Notes under the pieces: generated by a model
The model's input: the letters and a program-made list of their open reading frames with translations, nothing else
What the model was told of the DNA's origin: nothing
The model's database searches: none
Position numbers and translations under genes: made by a program
NCBI RefSeq assembly: GCF_009733795.1
Contig: NZ_WNXX01000003.1
Location: forward strand, 186,001 to 250,000
Origin: Actinotalea caeni
GTDB lineage: Bacteria > Actinomycetota > Actinomycetes > Actinomycetales > Beutenbergiaceae
Reading direction: 5' to 3'
DNA: 64,000 nucleotides
Shown here: in pieces, positions 57,138-64,000 of the stretch
How positions within the stretch are numbered: position 1 is the first letter of the stretch
Layout: each line of letters opens with the position of its first letter

Positions 57138-59158
57138 GTGAGCGCCTCTCTGAGCACGACGGTGCCGCCGGGCGGCACGGGGACACGGGCCTGGTGCTCG
57201 ACGCCGTCGAGCAGGTCCAGGCAGGGTGTGCGCACCGGCACCTCGACCGCGGTGCGTCGGTGGTTGAGCACGAACGTGACGGGTCCGCGGCGGGCGACCT
57301 CGACGCCCGCGGGTACGGCCGCGACCGGGAGGCGGGGGGCGACGCCGCGACGCTCCGCGAGACCGAGCAACCAGCGCCGCAGCAGCACGTCGTCGGGGAT
57401 CGTCGCCAGGTAGTGCAGCCGGTCGTCGCGGGAGCGCACGAGCGCGGGCAGGCCGTCGACGTCGCCGCCGTCGAACCGCGCGACGACGACGCCGTGGGTC
57501 GGGCGCAGCACCTCGGCCCACGTGCGCGCGGTCCCGGAGCCGACGTCCTCGGGGCTCGCCGGGTCGGGCACGAGCCCCACGGTGTCGTCGTCCCCGCCGC
57601 CACCGGGCAGCGGCCACCACTCCTCGCCCTCGGCACCCAGCAGGTCGGTGAACGGCGCCGGGAACGGCCCGGTGCGCACGCGGGCGTTCCCGTCGGCGAC
57701 CGCCGAGAACGGCCCGAGCGCGAGGCAGCCGCCGTCGGTGACGTAGCGGCGCAGGCGCGCGGCGTCGTCGTCGGTGAGCAGGTACAGCTGCGGCGCGAGC
57801 ACGAGCCGGTAGCCCTCGAGGTCGTCGCCCGGGTGCCGCACGTCGACGCCGACGCCGGTCTCCCAGAACGGCCGGTACCAGGCCTCGAGCTGCGGCAGCA
57901 CCCGGAGGTGCTCGCTCGGGGTGGCGGGCTCCTCGGCCGCCCAGCGGCTCGGCCAGTCGTGCAGCAGCGCGACCTCGGCCCTCTCGTGCGTGCCCGCGAC
58001 GTCGGCCAGCGCCGCCAGGTCCCGACCCAGCTGCTGGACCGCGCGGTGCAGCCGGGTCCCGGTGCCGGCGTGCGGCACCATCGCCGAGTGGAAGCGCTCG
58101 GGCCCGGCCGGCGAGGCGCGCCACTGGAAGGACAGCACGCCGTCCGCGCCGTGCGCGACGGCCCGCAGCGCGTCCTGGCGCATCACCGCCGTCGTCTTCG
58201 GCACGTTGTGGGGCCGCCAGCTCACCGCGCCCACCGCCTGCTCCATGAGCAGCCACGGCCCGTCGGCCAGCGACCGCATCAGGTCGTGCGTGAGCGCCGC
58301 GCGCACCGGTGAGCCGGGGTCGGCCGGGTCGGGGTAGCTGTCGTCACTGATCACGTCGAGATCGCCCGCCCAGCTGCGGTAGTCGGCGCCGCCGAAGAAG
58401 CCCATGAGATTCGTCGTCACCGGCCGGACGGCGTCGACCTCGCGGATCGCGTCACGCTCGGCCCGGTACAGCGCGAGCAGCGCGTCGGAGGCGAACCGGC
58501 GGTAGTCGAGCGTGTGGGCCGGGTGCAGCAGGTACGGCGCCCGCAACGGTGGCGCGACCTCCTCCCAGCGCGCGTACCGCTGGGACCACACCGCGGTCCC
58601 CCACGCGGCGTCGAGCGCCTCGACCGAGCCGTACCGGGCCCGCAGCCAGCCCCGGAACGCCTCGCCGCAGCGCGGGCACCAGCAGGTGGTGCCCAGCTCG
58701 TTGTTGACGTGCCACATGACGACCGCCGGGTGGGCGGCCCAGCGCCGTGCGACGGCACGCGTGATCGCGAGCGCCCGCTCGCGGTAGGTGGGCGAGCTGG
58801 GGCAGAAGTGGGTCCGGGAGCCGTGGTGCAGCCGGTGCCCCGAGGCGTCGACCGGGAGCGTCTCGGGGTCGAGCCGGGCGAGCCACGGCGGCGGGCTCGC
58901 GGTCGGCGTCGCGAGGTCGACCTCGATGCCGGCGCCGTGCAGCAGGTCGAGCACCTCGTCCAGCCAGGCGGTCTCGACACGGTCCGGCTCGGGCTCCAGC
59001 AGCGCCCACGAGAACACGCCGACCGTCACGGTCGTCACCCCCGCGGCTCGCATGGCGGCGACGTCCTCGCGCCACGTCGCGCGGTCCCACTGCTCGGGGT
59101 TGTAGTCGCCGCCGTAGCGCAGCCCGCGCGCCGGCAGCGCGCGTCGCGCGCCCGTCAC
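57134..59158 (-). CDS. GH42 beta-galactosidase
   Basis: The GTG at 59158 gives 674 residues, normal for GH42. LRYGGDYNPEQWDRATWRED is the family N-terminus, acid/base Glu154 is in WHVNNELGTTCWCPRC (with the GH42 zinc-site cysteines), and nucleophile Glu306 is in WLLMEQAVG. The trimerisation and C-terminal beta domains follow. It is cytoplasmic and first of the GH42-GH31-GH1 operon. It is divergent from lacI with a LacI-type operator 30 bp upstream. A role on galactosylated xyloglucan side chains or galacto-oligosaccharides is an inference. Confidence 0.93.
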   Translation of the reverse strand: MTGARRALPARGLRYGGDYNPEQWDRATWREDVAAMRAAGVTTVTVGVFSWALLEPEPDRVETAWLDEVLDLLHGAGIEVDLATPTASPPPWLARLDPETLPVDASGHRLHHGSRTHFCPSSPTYRERALAITRAVARRWAAHPAVVMWHVNNELGTTCWCPRCGEAFRGWLRARYGSVEALDAAWGTAVWSQRYARWEEVAPPLRAPYLLHPAHTLDYRRFASDALLALYRAERDAIREVDAVRPVTTNLMGFFGGADYRSWAGDLDVISDDSYPDPADPGSPVRAALTHDLMRSLADGPWLLMEQAVGAVSWRPHNVPKTTAVMRQDALRAVAHGADGVLSFQWRASPAGPERFHSAMVPHAGTGTRLHRAVQQLGRDLAALADVAGTHERAEVALLHDWPSRWAAEEPATPSEHLRVLPQLEAWYRPFWETGVGVDVRHPGDDLEGYRLVLAPQLYLLTDDDAARLRRYVTDGGCLALGPFSAVADGNARVRTGPFPAPFTDLLGAEGEEWWPLPGGGGDDDTVGLVPDPASPEDVGSGTARTWAEVLRPTHGVVVARFDGGDVDGLPALVRSRDDRLHYLATIPDDVLLRRWLLGLAERRGVAPRLPVAAVPAGVEVARRGPVTFVLNHRRTAVEVPVRTPCLDLLDGVEHQARVPVPPGGTVVLREALT

Positions 59159-59187
59159 GAGGCCCGCCCCGCGCGCCGCCGTTCCGT

Positions 59188-59199
59188 CGAAGCGCTTCG
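59188..59199. promoter_or_regulatory. LacI-family operator
   Basis: CGAAGCGCTTCG is a perfect 12-bp palindrome with the central CG and AAnCGnTT core of LacI-family sites. It lies in the 137-bp region between the divergent GH42 and lacI genes. Confidence 0.7.
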
Positions 59200-59265
59200 G
59201 CTGGACGGGTGCGGGCGCGACGCGCTGACACCGGAGATCGCGTCGAACGACGTCGAAACCAGCGC

Positions 59266-59271
59266 TACCGT
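59266..59271 (+). promoter_or_regulatory. -10 element of lacI
   Basis: TACCGT lies 24 nt before the lacI ATG, with GAGGAGGGG (59282-59290) as ribosome binding site. It overlaps AGCGCT, a possible second, weaker operator half. Confidence 0.4.
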
Positions 59272-59295
59272 GGGCGCGGACGAGGAGGGGTGGCC

Positions 59296-60312
59296 ATGGT
59301 GACGATCGAGGACGTCGCGCGACGGGCGGGTGTGGCGCCGTCGACCGTGTCGTACGCACTCAGCGGCAAGCGCTCGATCTCCGAGCGCACGCGCGAGCGC
59401 GTCGAACGGGCGGTCGCGGAGCTCGGCTACCGGCCGCACGCAGGCGCCCGTGCGCTGGCCTCGGCGCGCACCAGCACGCTGGGGCTGATGATCCCGCTGC
59501 GGCAGGGCGTCGACGTCAACGTGATGATGCAGTTCGTGCTCGGCATCGTCACCCGGGCACGGGAGTTCGACCACGACGTCCTGCTCGTCACCCAGGACGA
59601 GGACGCCGGGCTCGAGCGCCTCACGGGCGGCCGCATGGTCGACGCGCTCATCCTCATGGACGTCGAGGCCGCCGACCCGCGCGTCGGCCGGGCCGCCCGG
59701 CTGGCGCAGCCCACGATCCTCATCGGGCTCCCCGACGACCCGCAGGGCCTGCACTGCGTCGACTTCGACTTCGACGCCGCTGCGCGGCTGGCGGTGCGCC
59801 ACCTCGCCGACCTCGGGCACACCTCGATCGGGCTCGTGGGTCCGCCGCCCGCGGTGCTCGAGCGGCACACCAGCTTCGCCGAGCGGCTGCTGCACGGCTT
59901 CCGCGAGCAGGTCGAGCGCTCCGGCGTGACCGGGCTCGTCGAGCTGACGCCGCCGACCCACGCGGGCGCGCTGGCCGCCGTCGAGGCGCTGCGTGGCGCG
60001 AGCGAGCCGCCCACCGCGTTGGTCGTCCACAACGAGGCCGCGCTGCCGTGGGTCGTCGACGCGCTGCAGATGCACGGCGCGGGCATCCCCACGGACGTGT
60101 CGCTGGTCGCGATCTGCCCCGCGGCCGTGGCGCAGAGCCAGTCCCGCCCGGTCTCCTTCATCGACCTCCCCGCGACCACGATCGGCGCCGTCGCCGTCGA
60201 GATGGCGATGGACCGGCTCGAGGAGCAGGGCGGCGCCGCGGAGACCCGCCTGCTCGGCCCGGTGCTGGTCGACCAGGGGTCGACCGCTCCCCCGCCCCAC
60301 GTCAGCCCTTGA
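59296..60312 (+). CDS. LacI-family transcriptional regulator
   Basis: The 338-residue LacI repressor has an N-terminal HTH (MVTIEDVARRAGVAPSTVSY), the hinge helix HAGARALASARTSTLGLMI, and a periplasmic-binding-like core (VRHLADLGHTSIGLVGPP). The HTH recognition residues AVAPSTVSYALS fit binding of AAnCGnTT-type operators, as found at 59188. It is divergent from the glycosidase operon and convergent with the ABC permease operon, whose last gene it overlaps by 11 bp at the 3' ends. It probably controls both; the effector sugar is unknown. Confidence 0.93.
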   Translation: MVTIEDVARRAGVAPSTVSYALSGKRSISERTRERVERAVAELGYRPHAGARALASARTSTLGLMIPLRQGVDVNVMMQFVLGIVTRAREFDHDVLLVTQDEDAGLERLTGGRMVDALILMDVEAADPRVGRAARLAQPTILIGLPDDPQGLHCVDFDFDAAARLAVRHLADLGHTSIGLVGPPPAVLERHTSFAERLLHGFREQVERSGVTGLVELTPPTHAGALAAVEALRGASEPPTALVVHNEAALPWVVDALQMHGAGIPTDVSLVAICPAAVAQSQSRPVSFIDLPATTIGAVAVEMAMDRLEEQGGAAETRLLGPVLVDQGSTAPPPHVSP

Positions 60313-61270
60313 CCGCGCCGAAGATGACGCCCTTGGTGAAGTGCCGCTGCACGAACGGGTAGACGACGAGGATCGGCACGACGGCGAGCACCATCACCGC
60401 CATCTTCACCGGCAGCCCTGTCACCGCGCCGGTCGCGACGTCGACCTGGCCCACGCCCGAGCCGGGCAGCGTGACGCCCTGCAGCACGTAGGAGCGCAGC
60501 ACCAGCTGGAGCGGCCACTTCGCGTTGTCGTTGATGTAGAGCATCGCGTTGAAGAACGCGTTCCAGTAGCCGACGCCGTAGAACAGCGCGACGACGGCCA
60601 CCACCGCCTTCGACATCGGCAGCACGATCCTGCCGAGGATGCGCCAGTCGCCCGCGCCGTCGATCCGCGCCGCCTCGGTGATGGCGGGGTCGAGCCCCAT
60701 GAAGAAGTTGCGCAGGATCAGCACGTTGAACGCCGACACGGCGCCCGGCAGGATCAGCGCCCAGTAGGTGTCGATCAGGCCCAGCCCCGAGACCAGCAGG
60801 TAGGTCGGGATCATGCCGGCGCTGAAGAACATCGTGATGACCAGGACGAACAGGATCGGCCGGTGCCACAGCGACGACGGCCGCGACAGCCCGTAGGCGC
60901 ACAGCACCGACACGGTCGTCGAGAGCAGCGTGCCGACCGTGGTGACGCCGATCGACACCATGGTGGCGCGCGTGACGATGCCGCCCGCCAGGATCTGCCG
61001 GTAGGCCGCGAGCGTGATCTCGCCGGGCACGGTGACCAGCCCGCCGGCCTCGGTGATCGTCGCCTGCGTCGAGATGCTGGTGAGCACGACGGTGTAGAGC
61101 GGGAACAGCACGGCCAGGCAGATGAGCGTGAGCACCAGGCCCTTGGCGACGGCGCCGGGCAGGCTCGGCTGCTCCTGCCAGACGGGTCGGTGCCGGTTGC
61201 GCGGCCGACGGCGCGGCGCCACCGGGAGCGCAGGCGTCTGGGGCCCGGTCGGTGTCGAGACGGTCGTCAT
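60302..61270 (-). CDS. carbohydrate ABC transporter permease (YtcP/LplC type)
   Basis: The 322-residue permease has a long Pro/Arg-rich N-terminus, six helices, and the EAA loop EAARIDGAGDWRILGRIVLP that docks the shared ATPase. The FFSAGMIPTYLLVSGLGLID segment and the terminal FVQRHFTKGVIFGAVKG are signatures of the YtcP/LplC branch that imports complex polysaccharide fragments. No ATPase gene is in the window; an MsmK-type shared ATPase is expected. GGAGT serves as ribosome binding site. Confidence 0.94.
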   Translation of the reverse strand: MTTVSTPTGPQTPALPVAPRRRPRNRHRPVWQEQPSLPGAVAKGLVLTLICLAVLFPLYTVVLTSISTQATITEAGGLVTVPGEITLAAYRQILAGGIVTRATMVSIGVTTVGTLLSTTVSVLCAYGLSRPSSLWHRPILFVLVITMFFSAGMIPTYLLVSGLGLIDTYWALILPGAVSAFNVLILRNFFMGLDPAITEAARIDGAGDWRILGRIVLPMSKAVVAVVALFYGVGYWNAFFNAMLYINDNAKWPLQLVLRSYVLQGVTLPGSGVGQVDVATGAVTGLPVKMAVMVLAVVPILVVYPFVQRHFTKGVIFGAVKG

Positions 61271-61373
61271 CGCAGGACTCCGCAGCGGTGGGGTCGGGCA
61301 GGACGGTGGGTGGTTGCGGCCGCCGGCGCGGGCGCGCCTGCTCGGGGCCGTGCGGCCGGAGGCTGGGTCGTGG

Positions 61374-62375
61374 TCATGCCCGCTGGTACACCCCTGCCTC
61401 GCCGAAGGCGTGCGCGAGCTTGTTGGCGCCGAGCACGAGCAGCAGGCTGATGACGCCCTTCATGAGGCCTGCGGCGGTCGCGAAGCCCCAGTCGCCGTTG
61501 ATGACGCCCTGGTAGTAGACGAAGGTGTCGATCACCTCCGACACCTGGGCACCGACGGCGCCGCGCTGGAGGATCAGCTGCTCGAAACCGACCGTCAGCG
61601 CGTCACCCAGCCGCAGGATGAGCAGCAGCACCACGACCGGCCGCAGCGCGGGCAGCGTGATGTGCCACATCCGCCGCCACCGGTTGGCGCCGTCGACCAC
61701 CGAGGCCTCGTACAGCGCCGGGTCGACGGTCGAGAGCGCGGCGAGGAAGATGATGATGCCCCAGCCCGCGTCCTTCCAGATCGCCTGGCTCGTGATGAGC
61801 AGCAGGAAGGTGTCGGGGTTGGTCATCAGGTCGAAGGAGCCCCAGCCGTTGCGGGTGAGGATCTGGTTGACCAGACCGGCGCCGCCGAACATCTGCTGGA
61901 AGATCGTCACGACCAGCACCCACGAGAAGAAGTGCGGCAGGTAGACGATCGACTGGATCGTCGTGCGGATCGCGGGCGTGAGCACGCTGTTGAGCAGCAG
62001 CGCCAGCGCGATCGGGATCGGGAAGTAGAAGACCAGCTGGAACCCGGTGATCACCAGCGTGTTGCGGACGGCGTGCAGGAACGCCGGGCTGCCGAGCACC
62101 CGCGCGAAGTTGTCCCACGCGACGAACGGCGACTCGGCGATCCCGACGTAGGGCGAGTAGTCCTGCCAGGCGACGATGTTGCCCGCCATCGGCACGTAGG
62201 CGAAGACGCCGAGCAGCAGCAGCGCCGGCAGCGTCATGACCACGAGCGAGCGGTCGCGCTGCCAGCGGGTGCGCAGCGGCACCGTGCGGCGCAGCGGCGG
62301 CGTGCTGCGCTGCGGGCGCGGCGCGGTGGCGACCGCCTCGGGGGCGGTCGCCACCGTCGTGGTCGAAGACGTCAC
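61374..62375 (-). CDS. carbohydrate ABC transporter permease (LplB type)
   Basis: The GTG at 62375 gives 333 residues with six helices. LVVMTLPALLLLGVFAYVPM is the first helix and the EAA loop is EASVVDGANRWRRMWHITLP. The N-terminal 40 residues are Thr/Pro/Ala-rich. It pairs with the YtcP-type permease 103 bp downstream. Its start overlaps the stop of the binding-protein gene by 4 bp, so binding protein and permease are coupled. Confidence 0.94.
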   Translation of the reverse strand: MTSSTTTVATAPEAVATAPRPQRSTPPLRRTVPLRTRWQRDRSLVVMTLPALLLLGVFAYVPMAGNIVAWQDYSPYVGIAESPFVAWDNFARVLGSPAFLHAVRNTLVITGFQLVFYFPIPIALALLLNSVLTPAIRTTIQSIVYLPHFFSWVLVVTIFQQMFGGAGLVNQILTRNGWGSFDLMTNPDTFLLLITSQAIWKDAGWGIIIFLAALSTVDPALYEASVVDGANRWRRMWHITLPALRPVVVLLLILRLGDALTVGFEQLILQRGAVGAQVSEVIDTFVYYQGVINGDWGFATAAGLMKGVISLLLVLGANKLAHAFGEAGVYQRA

Positions 62376-64000
62376 TGCGCGTCCAGCACGTCCTGGTAGA
62401 ACTGCCGCAGCTCCTCGCCGCCGGAGCTGCGCCAGGTCTCGATCGCCGCGTCGAGGTCGTCGATCGACCGGCGCCCGCGCGAGATGTCCTTCTCGAGGTC
62501 CTCGATCGGCTGGTTGAGCGAGCCGAACCGGTTGGGCTCGGTGATCTGCATGCCGAAGAAGGCCGGGTCCTGCACGTACTGGGCGGCGTCGGCCATCCAG
62601 GTGCAGAACGCCTCGACGAACCCGGGGTACTGCACCTTGGCGTTGACGACCGGCGGGTCGGCGAGGAAGACGTAGGTGGGCTGCAGCTCGGTCGCGGCGA
62701 GCTCGGTCGGGACCGGCAGCCCCTGGTCGTCGGTCTCGTAGTGCACGCCCTCGACGCCGTAGTTGATCAGCGCGTACTCGGTGGTGCCGAAGGGCGCGGC
62801 AAGGAAGTCGGCGACCGCGAGCATCTCGGCGACCTTGTCCTTGTCGTCGGTCGCCTTGATGAACGACAGGATGTTCGCGGGGTTGCCCTTCCACAGCACC
62901 GGGGTGCCGCCGTCGGCGGCGACCGGCGGGAACGGTCGCTGCGAGTAGGTGGGGTTGCTGCCGAGCTGGCGCGCGAGCGCCTCGTGCCAGCCGCCGACGC
63001 CGTCGGAGGAGATCAGCACCTGCCCGGACTCGAACCGCGCCTTGGCGTCGCCGGAGTTGTCGGCGACCGCGTCGGGGTGCACCGAGCCCTGCGCGAACAG
63101 CCTCGCGTTCCACTCCAGCGCCGCGCGGTACTCCTCGGTCTCGATCCGGTGGGTGAGCGTGCCGTCGTCCTCGATGCGCCACTTCGGGACGACGCCGTGG
63201 ATGAGGGTCGCCGCGTTCCAGAGGTCGTTGGCCGCCCAGCGCCGGCCGTTCGTCAGCTCCGCGCACAGCTCGAGCAGCTCCTCGGCGGTCGTCGGGAGCT
63301 CGGTGATGCCCTCCTCCTCGAAGACGTCGTCGCGGTAGAAGATCGCGTCGGTGATGATCTCGCCCGGGAACGGCAGCGCCTTGAGCTTGCCGTCGAAGAC
63401 GCAGAACCGCCAGACGTCGGTGGGGATGTTGGCGAGGTGCGGGTAGGAGCGCACGGCGTCGCCCGCGAGGAACGGCGTGAGGTCCTCGAAGAGCGACTCG
63501 ACCGCCTGGTCGAACCGGGGCGGGATGTTCCAGGTCGGGATGCACACCCAGTCCGGCACGTCGTCGGCGCTGGCGAGCACCGCCGCGAGCTTGTCGCCGT
63601 AGGTGTTGCCGTCGCTGATCTGGAACTCGATCGTCGAGCCGATCGCGGCGTTGACGGCGTCGTAGTACTGGTTGCCGACCGTGGGCGGGATCGCGCCCCA
63701 GAGCGGCGTCATCGCCGTGAAGGTCGAGCCCGAGCCGGGCGGCGTCTCATAGGCCTGCACGAGCTCCGACGGGATCGTCGCGAAGCCCGCGGTCGAGCCG
63801 TTGACGCTCGGGAAGTCGGGCTCGACGTAGTCCAGCGGCAGGTAGGCCGGCAGCACGTCGTCGGACGCGACGCCCGCCGAGCTCGACGGCGCGTCGGAGC
63901 CGCTGCCACCGGTGCGGCAGCCCGCGAGCGCGGCGGAGCCGACGACACCTGCGCCGACGAGGGTGAGGAAGGTGCGTCGGCTGTGACCGCCGACGGGTGC
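62372..64000 (-). CDS. extracellular sugar-binding lipoprotein of the ABC importer (5' end outside the window)
   Basis: The open frame runs off the right edge with no start codon in the last codons, so it is at least 542 residues. The visible N-terminus has a Tat-like signal, SRRTFLTLVGAGVVGSAALAGC, with the lipobox LAGC. The mature part is of the large LipO/YtcQ-type family 1 binding protein. It includes NYGVEGVHYETDDQGLPV, a C-terminal GMQITEPNRFGSLNQPIEDL, and a helical tail. It delivers oligosaccharides to the two permeases encoded downstream. Confidence 0.9.
   Translation of the reverse strand, partial: APVGGHSRRTFLTLVGAGVVGSAALAGCRTGGSGSDAPSSSAGVASDDVLPAYLPLDYVEPDFPSVNGSTAGFATIPSELVQAYETPPGSGSTFTAMTPLWGAIPPTVGNQYYDAVNAAIGSTIEFQISDGNTYGDKLAAVLASADDVPDWVCIPTWNIPPRFDQAVESLFEDLTPFLAGDAVRSYPHLANIPTDVWRFCVFDGKLKALPFPGEIITDAIFYRDDVFEEEGITELPTTAEELLELCAELTNGRRWAANDLWNAATLIHGVVPKWRIEDDGTLTHRIETEEYRAALEWNARLFAQGSVHPDAVADNSGDAKARFESGQVLISSDGVGGWHEALARQLGSNPTYSQRPFPPVAADGGTPVLWKGNPANILSFIKATDDKDKVAEMLAVADFLAAPFGTTEYALINYGVEGVHYETDDQGLPVPTELAATELQPTYVFLADPPVVNAKVQYPGFVEAFCTWMADAAQYVQDPAFFGMQITEPNRFGSLNQPIEDLEKDISRGRRSIDDLDAAIETWRSSGGEELRQFYQDVLDAQ

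Noticed and set aside
58797-58814. A 15-nt match to the 27-kb repeat core (GGGGCAGAAGTGGGT) inside the GH42 gene
   Set aside because: It lies in codons for THFCPSSP, a conserved GH42 segment, so protein constraint explains it; no flanking similarity to the repeat exists.

Overview
The window is about 74% GC and fits an actinobacterium, probably from the Micrococcales and close to Cellulomonadaceae (inference). The main grounds are a mycothiol-dependent-isomerase family protein, GlgE, a UdgX-type uracil-DNA glycosylase, GatCAB, an actinobacterial-length NAD-dependent DNA ligase, and glycoside hydrolases for plant-derived sugars. At least sixteen genes have a TANNNT-like -10 hexamer 6-9 nt upstream of an ATG or GTG, which points to leaderless transcripts. 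Other genes carry a clear Shine-Dalgarno sequence. No tRNA, rRNA, CRISPR array, intact insertion sequence or prophage gene was seen.

Layout, left part (1-24.6 kb). The window opens in a tandem pair of membrane-anchored beta-propeller (PQQ-like) proteins; a third paralogue lies at 18963-20678. gatC-gatA-gatB (tRNA-dependent transamidation) follow on the minus strand. Next come a frameshifted DUF308/HdeD-lipase fusion, a repeat-rich membrane protein, the pxpABC 5-oxoprolinase operon, an acyl-CoA dehydrogenase, a 490-bp non-coding stretch with 28-bp repeats, ligA, a two-gene membrane-protein operon, and a cysteine desulfurase-mnmA operon for tRNA 2-thiolation. The etfB-etfA-HAD phosphatase-phosphotransferase operon has 4-bp overlaps throughout.

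Middle part (24.7-49.3 kb). Glycogen and alpha-glucan metabolism dominates: glgX, then divergent glgP and glgE with glgB after glgE. Between them are a 58-residue acidic protein, a second palindromic repeat element, a KstD-like flavoprotein, a hexapeptide-repeat protein, a deazaflavin-dependent nitroreductase-family protein, trpS, udgX, and a TetR regulator divergent from a DUF606-type transporter over two near-identical operators. An operon of a membrane protein, a lipoprotein and a thioredoxin-TPR protein without the CxxC motif follows. After it come a DivIVA-like coiled-coil protein, a small conserved protein and a Ser/Thr kinase.

Right part (47.4-64 kb). A secreted, membrane-anchored VWA protein is divergent from a small HTH regulator across overlapping AT-rich palindromes. 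Then come an alpha/beta hydrolase and a glutamate-cysteine-ligase-family enzyme. The window ends with a hemicellulose/galactoside utilisation locus: GH42 beta-galactosidase, a YicI-type GH31 alpha-xylosidase and a GH1 beta-glucosidase in one minus-strand operon, a divergent LacI regulator, and a YtcP/LplB-type ABC importer (two permeases and a Tat-lipoprotein binding protein cut by the window edge). Together these look like a xyloglucan- or galactoxyloside-oligosaccharide uptake and trimming system.
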